Below are positions 58,426-64,000 of a DNA stretch of 64,000 nucleotides, one piece after another. The DNA lies in contig NC_018020.1 of the NCBI RefSeq assembly GCF_000266885.1, forward strand, positions 1,488,001 to 1,552,000, written 5' to 3'. The notes under the pieces were generated by a model. It was given only the letters and a program-made list of their open reading frames with translations. It did no database searches and was not told where the DNA came from. The stretch is from Turneriella parva DSM 21527 (GTDB taxonomy: Bacteria; Spirochaetota; Leptospiria; Turneriellales; Turneriellaceae). How positions within the stretch are numbered: position 1 is the first letter of the stretch; each line of letters opens with the position of its first letter. The translations under genes were made by a program, and so were the position numbers.

Positions 58426-60023
58426 GTGCCAACCTTCTTTTGATTATACGCTTCGGCAATTTTGTTCTTCTGAATCTTGCCCGTCGCTGTTTTGGGAAAA
58501 CCCGTGACGAATTCGATGACTTTCGGCATCTTGTAATTCGCTATTTTTTCCCGCAGGTAGTTGCGTACATCTGCGGCGCTGAGCGAGGCGCCTTCTTTGG
58601 CGATAATGAATGCGCCTACTACTTCTCCATATTTCTTGTCGGGAATGCCCACGATGGCGCATTCAGAGACCGCCTCATGTTTATAGAGCACTTCTTCGAT
58701 TTCTTTCGGGTAGATATTTTCGCCGCCCTGAATAATCATTTCTTTTTTTCGTCCCGAAATATAGAAATAACCTTCTGCATCGCGGTAACCGAGATCGCCT
58801 GTGTGTAACCAGCCATCAATGAGCGTCGCTCTATTCGCTTCGTCACGCTTATAATACCCCTGCATGACGTTAGGGCCCCGCACGACGAGCTCGCCGACTT
58901 CGCCGTCGGTCAGAAACTCATTTCTGCCCTCAATATTGGCGTTTGCTACCGCCATTTCTTGCCCCGCAATCGAGATACCAATCGACCCGATCTTGCGTTT
59001 GCCCCTCAGTGGATTCAGCGACGAGACGCAGGTGCCTTCTGAAAGCCCATAACCCTCAATAATCTTGCCTTTGAATTTTTCTTCGAAGCGGTTAAAGACT
59101 TCGACTGGCATGGGCGCTGCGCCGCAGATACAGGCTTTCAAAAATGACAGATCAGGACTTGCTTCTTGGTCGGTGAGCGACGTCGAACCGTTGAGCTCGT
59201 TGAGAAAATTGTAAATCGTGGGTACGCCGCTGAAGGTGGTGCAGCGGTATTTTTTAAGAGTGTCAATAAACGAACGGGGTTTAAAGCCGTCTTCGAGCAC
59301 GACCGTCGCCCCTGCCCAAAGCGTCGACATCATCGACGCAATCTGCGCATTCACGTGAAAGAGCGGCATAATGCAGAGCGCTGTGTCCACTGGCTCAAGG
59401 TCGATCATCTGGTGGGTGACATAGCTGTTGTAGAGAATATTTGCATGCGACAGCAGCACGCCTTTGGGGTGTCCCGTTGTGCCGGATGTATAAATCATCG
59501 AAGCCTTGTCGCCGCCGGCCAAATCTTCTGCTGTGAATTTTGCCGCGCCGGTTAATTCTGTGGCCAGATCTCGTGCCTGCGGAAAATCCGCATCGGGAGT
59601 CGTGAGCACGACGTGCTGAATTTTTGCCAGGCGAACCCAGACAGGTTCGAGCGCCTTGCGAAACTGGGGAGTTGTCACCAAAATGCGCGCATCGCAGTCG
59701 TTGATGATGAAATCCAACTCTTCTGCTTTGAGCAGCGTATTGATTGTTACGGCAGTGTACCCCGCAGTCATTGCTCCAAACCACAAAAACAGAAAATCGG
59801 GCGAGTTCGGTATCAGCAACGCAATATGGTCGCCCTTTTGCGCTCCCAATGCCCTGAGCATACCCGCAGCCTGCGCAATCTTTGCCCGCATCTCGGTGTA
59901 ATCGAAAGCGCGGTCTTGAAAGTACAGATAGGTTTTGGTGCCGTGTTGTTGGGTTCTGGCGTCCCAAAGCTCAGCAATCGTGGCGAACGGTGGGTTTATC
60001 TTGATATGATCGAACGCGTTCAT
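58422..60023 (-). CDS. Acyl-CoA synthetase (AMP-forming), long-chain-fatty-acid CoA ligase type
   Basis: 533 residues. The adenylate-forming motif is SMIYTSGTTGHPKGVLLSHA. GYGLSEGTCVS, DGWLHTGDLGYRDAEGYFYI and YPKEIEEVL are followed by KTATGKIQKNKIAE with the C-terminal catalytic Lys. Activates a carboxylic acid, probably a fatty acid, for lipid breakdown or uptake. The gene shares a 4-bp overlap with the next gene. Confidence 0.88.
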   Translation of the reverse strand: MNAFDHIKINPPFATIAELWDARTQQHGTKTYLYFQDRAFDYTEMRAKIAQAAGMLRALGAQKGDHIALLIPNSPDFLFLWFGAMTAGYTAVTINTLLKAEELDFIINDCDARILVTTPQFRKALEPVWVRLAKIQHVVLTTPDADFPQARDLATELTGAAKFTAEDLAGGDKASMIYTSGTTGHPKGVLLSHANILYNSYVTHQMIDLEPVDTALCIMPLFHVNAQIASMMSTLWAGATVVLEDGFKPRSFIDTLKKYRCTTFSGVPTIYNFLNELNGSTSLTDQEASPDLSFLKACICGAAPMPVEVFNRFEEKFKGKIIEGYGLSEGTCVSSLNPLRGKRKIGSIGISIAGQEMAVANANIEGRNEFLTDGEVGELVVRGPNVMQGYYKRDEANRATLIDGWLHTGDLGYRDAEGYFYISGRKKEMIIQGGENIYPKEIEEVLYKHEAVSECAIVGIPDKKYGEVVGAFIIAKEGASLSAADVRNYLREKIANYKMPKVIEFVTGFPKTATGKIQKNKIAEAYNQKKVGT

Positions 60024-60075
60024 GGCTCACGCAATAGCCGTGAGCGCCCGTGTCAATGCGTAGAAGTTGGCTTTT

Positions 60076-60462
60076 TCAGCGCTCACGCCGGGCTATTTCT
60101 TCGCGCAGCCAGTGCAGGTCGATGCCGTTGGCAGTCGCAGCGGCTCTGAGCCAGTGTTCTTCATTCTCGTGCAGTTCGTTATCGGCAAACGCGATGTCGA
60201 GAGCGTGCGTCAGAAATATCTCGGCGTTCGTCTGGCTGTTGAACCGCGGGGGTTCTTGACTGACATGAGAATTTTTCAGAATACCGTGAATACTTTCATC
60301 GATGTATTCTTCGCTGAAGCCGAATGGTTGAACCGCTTCACGCACTAACCGCTCTTCCATTTCGTGCAAATCGCCGTCAGCTGCCATGATGAGCAAAAGA
60401 CCGCGAAAATATTCGCTGCGCTCGCGAAGGTCGAGGTCGGCGTGCACGGGTTGCGATTTCAT
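60076..60462 (-). CDS. TerB-like (tellurite-resistance fold) protein
   Basis: 128 residues from the Met giving MKSQPVHADLDLRERSEYFR. LLLIMAADGDLHEMEERLVR and DIAFADNELHENEEHWLRAA repeat the A-D-G/N-x-x-x-x-E-E pattern of TerB-like domains. Probably a metal-binding or stress-related cytosolic protein. Confidence 0.68.
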   Translation of the reverse strand: MKSQPVHADLDLRERSEYFRGLLLIMAADGDLHEMEERLVREAVQPFGFSEEYIDESIHGILKNSHVSQEPPRFNSQTNAEIFLTHALDIAFADNELHENEEHWLRAAATANGIDLHWLREEIARRER

Positions 60463-60594
60463 AGGTCTTGTGAATATATGGCCGTGGCAGACATTTTGGC
60501 AAGAAATTGTGGATCTCAAAATTGTGCACTGCGCACTCGCCTGTAGACATTGGCTCGCGGCGATCTTCTAACAGTTTCCTGAAAAGGAAACTGA

Positions 60595-60713
60595 AAGCAG
60601 GCTTCCGGAACCGAAAAAGCGAAAAGCAGGCCGTTTCGGCCGCTTTAGCAGTCGTTTGCGCATGCAAACGACGAGGCCTTTCGCATTTTCGGGAGTTTTT
60701 CCGGAGCCTGCTT
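60595..60713. repeat. Long, branched palindromic element
   Basis: The outer arms AAGCAGGCTTCCGGAA (60595-60610) and TTCCGGAGCCTGCTT (60699-60713) are near-perfect complements. Inside is GTCGTTTGC-GCAT-GCAAACGAC (60651-60672) with smaller stems GGCCGTTTCGGCC and GCGAAA/TTTCGC. A separate hairpin (CAGTTTCC...GGAAACTG) lies at 60572-60593. No gene overlaps it. Confidence 0.65.
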
Positions 60714-60756
60714 AATCTCTTTGCTGTGCAGGCAGGTATCGTAAACAAGCCGGCAG

Positions 60757-62121
60757 ATGAAGACGAGCATTCAGTTTCTGGGCGGCGCAGGCACCGTCAC
60801 CGGTTCAAAGTATCTGGTTCGGCATAACGGCCAGAATATTCTCGTCGACTGTGGATTGTTTCAGGGTCTCAAGACATTGCGCGTGCGCAACTGGAACCCG
60901 CTGCCGATCAACATTGCAGAAATCGATGCCGTGGTTCTGACGCATGCGCACGTCGATCATTCGGGCTATATACCCCGACTCATCAAAGATGGCTTTCGCG
61001 GCAAAATCTACGCTTCAGAGGCGACCTTTGAGCTGTGCAAAATTCTGCTGCCCGATTCAGGCTACCTCATGGAAGAAGAGGCCGCGTACCTGAACAAGAG
61101 AAAGAAGACTAAGCACTCCCCCGCTTTGCCGCTCTTTACCCAGGCAGAGGCCGAAGATGCCTTGCGCTATTTTACTCCGGTGCCCTTTAATTCACGCGTC
61201 GACCTCGGTAAAGAAGTCTCGTTCGAGCTCGCATACGCAGGCCACATACTGGGCGCTGCGCAGATTATTTTGCAATGTGGCGAACGCAAGATCGCTTTCA
61301 CCGGCGATATCGGCCGCATGCAAGACGCGTTGCTCTACCCGCCCGCGAGGCTGCCGGGTGCAGACTATCTGGTGGTCGAATCGACCTATGGTAATCGCTT
61401 GCATAAAGAGACTAATCTTGCCGACAAACTCGAAGAGATTATTCTTGAAACGCATGCGCGCGGTGGTGTGATTATAATTCCGGCGTTTGCAGTTGGTCGT
61501 GCGCAGGTCTTAATGTACCACCTTTCAGAGCTGCGCAAAGCTGGTCGTATACCTGAGTTTCCCATGTATCTGAACAGCCCCATGGCAGAGAGCGCGAGCG
61601 ACCTGCTGATGAAGTTTCGCGATCTGCACCGCCTCAGCGTTGAGGATTGCGAGGCCACATGCAACATCGTGAAATATATTCACACTCCCGAGCACTCACG
61701 CTGGCTGAACGACCAGAAGGGCCCCATGCTCATTATTTCAGCCAGCGGCATGCTCACCGGTGGCAGGGTGCTGCACCATATCAAGGCGTTCGCCGGCGAT
61801 GAGCGAAACGTGATTCTGCTCACGGGTTACCAGGCAGCTGGTACGCGCGGCGAGGCCTTGCAGCGCGGGGCCGAACAGATTAAGATACACGGTGATTATG
61901 TCACTATACGAGCTCAGGTGCGTGAACTGGAGAATATCTCGGCTCACGCCGACTATGGCGAGATTATCAGCTGGCTCGAAAGCTGCAATATCGGCCCAAG
62001 GCGGGTTTTCGTGACGCACGGCGAACCCGTAGCAGCAGATGACCTGCGGCGCCGCCTGATCGACAAATTCGGCTGGCACGCGATGGTGCCCGACCTTGGT
62101 CAATTAGTAGAGTTAGCCTAA
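60757..62121 (+). CDS. MBL-fold beta-CASP ribonuclease-like protein
   Basis: 454 residues. Metallo-beta-lactamase motifs: VVLTHAHVDHSGYIPRL (H-x-H-x-D-H), AYAGHILGAAQI, KIAFTGDIGRM and VESTYGNRLH. The beta-CASP domain has PAFAVGRAQVLMYHLSEL, the motif III-like ISASGMLTGGRVLHH and a C-terminal HADYGEIISWLES, VFVTHGEP. Similar to bacterial CPSF-like RNases acting on RNA in the cytosol. Confidence 0.9.
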   Translation: MKTSIQFLGGAGTVTGSKYLVRHNGQNILVDCGLFQGLKTLRVRNWNPLPINIAEIDAVVLTHAHVDHSGYIPRLIKDGFRGKIYASEATFELCKILLPDSGYLMEEEAAYLNKRKKTKHSPALPLFTQAEAEDALRYFTPVPFNSRVDLGKEVSFELAYAGHILGAAQIILQCGERKIAFTGDIGRMQDALLYPPARLPGADYLVVESTYGNRLHKETNLADKLEEIILETHARGGVIIIPAFAVGRAQVLMYHLSELRKAGRIPEFPMYLNSPMAESASDLLMKFRDLHRLSVEDCEATCNIVKYIHTPEHSRWLNDQKGPMLIISASGMLTGGRVLHHIKAFAGDERNVILLTGYQAAGTRGEALQRGAEQIKIHGDYVTIRAQVRELENISAHADYGEIISWLESCNIGPRRVFVTHGEPVAADDLRRRLIDKFGWHAMVPDLGQLVELA

Positions 62122-62127
62122 AAGTAC

Positions 62128-62172
62128 GCTGCACATTCCACAGGGCGCCTTGCGCCCTGTGGAATGTGCAGC
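62128..62172. repeat. 21-bp perfect hairpin, possible terminator or REP-like element
   Basis: Arms of 21 bp (left arm begins GCTGCACATTCCACAGG) around the loop CTT, starting a few bases after the nuclease stop. A smaller hairpin (TGCCAGCC-GCCA-GGCTGGCA) follows near 62178-62197. Confidence 0.75.
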
Positions 62173-62241
62173 CCATTTGCCAGCCGCCAGGCTGGCAGTG
62201 AATTTCAAATGACGGCGCACGTCAAAAATATACCGTAGCCC

Positions 62242-62700
62242 ATGGCTCTCGTTAAAAGCTCACAAGAAATTACCAACTCGACGATCGGGGCGAACTCGTA
62301 TTTTACAGGTCGATTCTATATCAACGGCAGCCTCAAGATCGACGGCAAGTTCGAAGGCCGTGCGCTACAGGCAGACCAGCTCTATATCGGCACCACTGGC
62401 AAGGTGAAAACCAGCGTCGCGGCAAACTCGGTTTTCGTTGAAGGCGTCATCATCGGCAACATCGCAGCAAAGAGCCGCGTGATGCTTCTGCCCACAGCGA
62501 AAATATTCGGCGATATCAAAACACCTGAGCTGATTATCCAGAATGGTGTTATTCTCGAAGGCCGCTGCGTGATTGCAAACGACCTCAAAGCTTCGGCCAA
62601 AGATGTTATCGAAGCAGAATACCTCAAAGACAATCTCAATGAGAATATGCTTTTCCCCAAAAGTGCTCGCACCGAAAAAGACAAAGCCGACGCCCGCTGA
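62242..62700 (+). CDS. Bactofilin family cytoskeletal protein
   Basis: 152 residues. STIGANSYFTGRFYINGSLK then IDGKFEGRALQADQLYIGTT begins the bactofilin right-handed beta-helix (hydrophobic-Gly repeats to about residue 110). A basic/acidic C-terminal tail follows. Bactofilins polymerise without nucleotide and support cell shape and wall synthesis. The following pdxA-like frame begins right after the stop. Confidence 0.88.
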   Translation: MALVKSSQEITNSTIGANSYFTGRFYINGSLKIDGKFEGRALQADQLYIGTTGKVKTSVAANSVFVEGVIIGNIAAKSRVMLLPTAKIFGDIKTPELIIQNGVILEGRCVIANDLKASAKDVIEAEYLKDNLNENMLFPKSARTEKDKADAR

Positions 62701-62721
62701 CTTTCTTAGGGTTTCTCTCTC

Positions 62722-63771
62722 ATCGCTTCTTCTGTACCACAGCCCCCGGTAATCGTTTCGCAGGGTGACGCCGCGGGTGCCGGTTGGCACGCGTTTAAAG
62801 AAATAATCGCCGGCTATAGCAAAGCACTAGGGCCGCAATCGCAGGCCCGTTATAGCCCCCGGCGTCTCGTCGTCGTCGGCGATACTTTTGAGAGTGACCG
62901 GGCTTTCATCGAGAAATACTTTCACACAATACCGTATACCGCGAAAATCGATGCGATCGACACTGTTCTGGCTGACAGAAAAATCAAAAAACCGCTTTTT
63001 CTAAACGTCGCAGCCGGTAAGGCGATCGAACCTGGCAAAGGCAACTCGCTGGTTGCGCTACGGTCATGGCATGCCTTTCAAAAGGCGCTGAAGATATTTC
63101 ACGCGCACCCATCGGCAGCCTTCGTCACGTTACCGGTTTCGAAAGAGCTCATCATGAAAGCTGGTGTGGATTTTAATGGCCATACGGGTGAACTCGCAAC
63201 GGCATTCGGCACGCGCGTGTTCATGTGTATGTACCACAAGAAGTTCTCGGTGATACCCCTCACGGAGCATATTCCGCTGGCATTGGTGCCGCGTAAGCTC
63301 TATGAAGTGAATATTACAGAGCTCGCTTCGGCGCTTCGCCAATTCAGGGCGATATTCAAACCGGCCGGCAAAACGGCCTGGTGTGGGGTGAATCCTCATT
63401 GTGGTGAAAATGGTCGCATCGGCAACGAAGAAGAGTTTGTCGTGCGTTCAATCGATACACTCGCCAGGCAAGGCGTCGTGGTTGAGGGACCGGTGTCTGC
63501 CGACGCGGTTTTTACGAAACATGTGATCTCGCAATATTCCCTTGTGTTGGCGAACTACCATGACCAGGGCCTGATACCGTTTAAGGCGCTTGCCGGTATG
63601 GCGGGCGTAAACACGACACTCGGCCTGCCGCGGCTTCGTGTTTCGCCCGACCACGGCACAGCATTTTCGCAGACGGCTGCAAAACAGGTAGACATCACAG
63701 GGGTGCTCGCGAGTTTGCGGTTTGCATTTGATCACGCATTAACATGGCAACAGGCATCGCAACCTCATTAG
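62722..63771 (+). CDS. pdxA: 4-hydroxythreonine-4-phosphate dehydrogenase-like protein, non-canonical start
   Basis: The coding frame is continuous from a TAG at 62707-62709 to 63771. PPVIVSQGDAAGAG corresponds to the PdxA G-D-P-A-G-x-G. FNGHTGELAT, VIPLTEHIPLALVPRK and VLANYHDQGLIPFKALAGM provide the three metal-binding histidines. No ATG, GTG or TTG occurs in frame before 63154, which lies inside the fold. An ATC at 62722 behind AGGG is a tentative start. PdxA oxidises 4-phosphohydroxy-L-threonine in pyridoxal phosphate synthesis. Confidence 0.8.
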   Translation: MASSVPQPPVIVSQGDAAGAGWHAFKEIIAGYSKALGPQSQARYSPRRLVVVGDTFESDRAFIEKYFHTIPYTAKIDAIDTVLADRKIKKPLFLNVAAGKAIEPGKGNSLVALRSWHAFQKALKIFHAHPSAAFVTLPVSKELIMKAGVDFNGHTGELATAFGTRVFMCMYHKKFSVIPLTEHIPLALVPRKLYEVNITELASALRQFRAIFKPAGKTAWCGVNPHCGENGRIGNEEEFVVRSIDTLARQGVVVEGPVSADAVFTKHVISQYSLVLANYHDQGLIPFKALAGMAGVNTTLGLPRLRVSPDHGTAFSQTAAKQVDITGVLASLRFAFDHALTWQQASQPH

Positions 63772-64000
63772 CTCTCGGCGCACTCGCGCTCATTCTGCTG
63801 ACATTTCGTACAGGGCTGCCGCTCAGCCGCAAGATTCTCGGTTGGCTGACGCTTTGCGGTCTTGCATATTTCTATTCAGCTGAGCTGATGATTGCGTACA
63901 AGACAGTGAGTGGTGGTGAGTACAAGACAATTGCAAAAGAGTTTGCATCTACCCTGCAGATCGCGCTGCCCGCGCTCGCATTTGCCATGCTCGCAGTCGC
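63744..64000 (+). CDS. Membrane protein, partial
   Basis: ATG 63744 lies 28 bp inside the end of the pdxA-like frame. It runs to the window edge: MATGIATSLALGALALILLT, then KILGWLTLCGLAYFYSAELM and LQIALPALAFAMLAV. At least three hydrophobic segments. No family recognised from 85 residues. Confidence 0.55.
   Translation, partial: MATGIATSLALGALALILLTFRTGLPLSRKILGWLTLCGLAYFYSAELMIAYKTVSGGEYKTIAKEFASTLQIALPALAFAMLAV

Noticed and set aside
1-64000. tRNA, rRNA or phage genes
   Set aside because: I looked for these and saw none. A dedicated tRNA scan could still find a short gene I overlooked.

Overview
The window looks like a chromosomal segment of a free-living spirochaete of the order Leptospirales, most like Turneriella or Leptonema. 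This rests on the flgN-flgK-flgL-fliW-csrA block, many lipoproteins and outer-membrane barrels, a three-gene purC-purS-purQ run, large Gly/Ser-rich proteins resembling the Leptospira giant-protein family TIGR04388, and a moderately GC-rich base composition with islands of AT-rich DNA. The assignment is inferred from gene content; no rRNA or tRNA gene was found to confirm it.

Layout. 1-6.4 kb: envelope and transport genes (cyclic-nucleotide-binding regulator, amino-acid permease, SMR transporter, lipoproteins, PagL-like lipid A deacylase), plus a decayed duplicate of a secreted protein. 6.7-12.2 kb: an AT-rich defence island. It holds a P-loop NTPase with TIR/deoxyribosyltransferase-like N-terminal domains, and a two-gene operon of a ThsB-type TIR protein and a SLATT-type membrane effector. 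An IS481-family element has split that operon; its 7-bp target duplication lets the original 3-nt gene spacing be rebuilt. 12.3-19.4 kb: metallophosphoesterase, CsgG-like lipoprotein, SNF2 helicase, MazEF-type toxin-antitoxin pair, retropepsin-like protease and PAP2 phosphatase.

19.6-30.8 kb: the most unusual region, an array of three tandem, 5'-truncated, homologous large proteins. Each ends in a different predicted enzymatic domain (C39-like cysteine peptidase, GHSQGG lipase-like hydrolase, M15-like zinc peptidase) and each is followed at once by a gene for a small exported protein. I read it as a polymorphic-toxin/immunity cassette array. An IS3-family element cuts the first toxin in two; removing it with its 5-bp target duplication restores one reading frame. 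Two cassettes begin exactly at copies of a dispersed hairpin repeat.

30.9-32.2 kb: two decayed toxin-antitoxin modules in which the toxins (BrnT-like, ParE-like) are frameshifted and the partner genes are intact. 32.2-64 kb: mostly core genes. These are guaB, a GST, a CPA2 antiporter, a CNG-like K+ channel broken by an in-frame TGA, DedA, aquaporin, porin, hslO, split mnmC/mnmD overlapping speD, an isolated nuoC, purCSQ-rsgA, comF-ruvA, flagellar genes, an acyl-CoA ligase, a beta-CASP nuclease, bactofilin, and a pdxA-like gene without a usual start codon. Long perfect hairpins with very short loops recur throughout, some of them inside genes.
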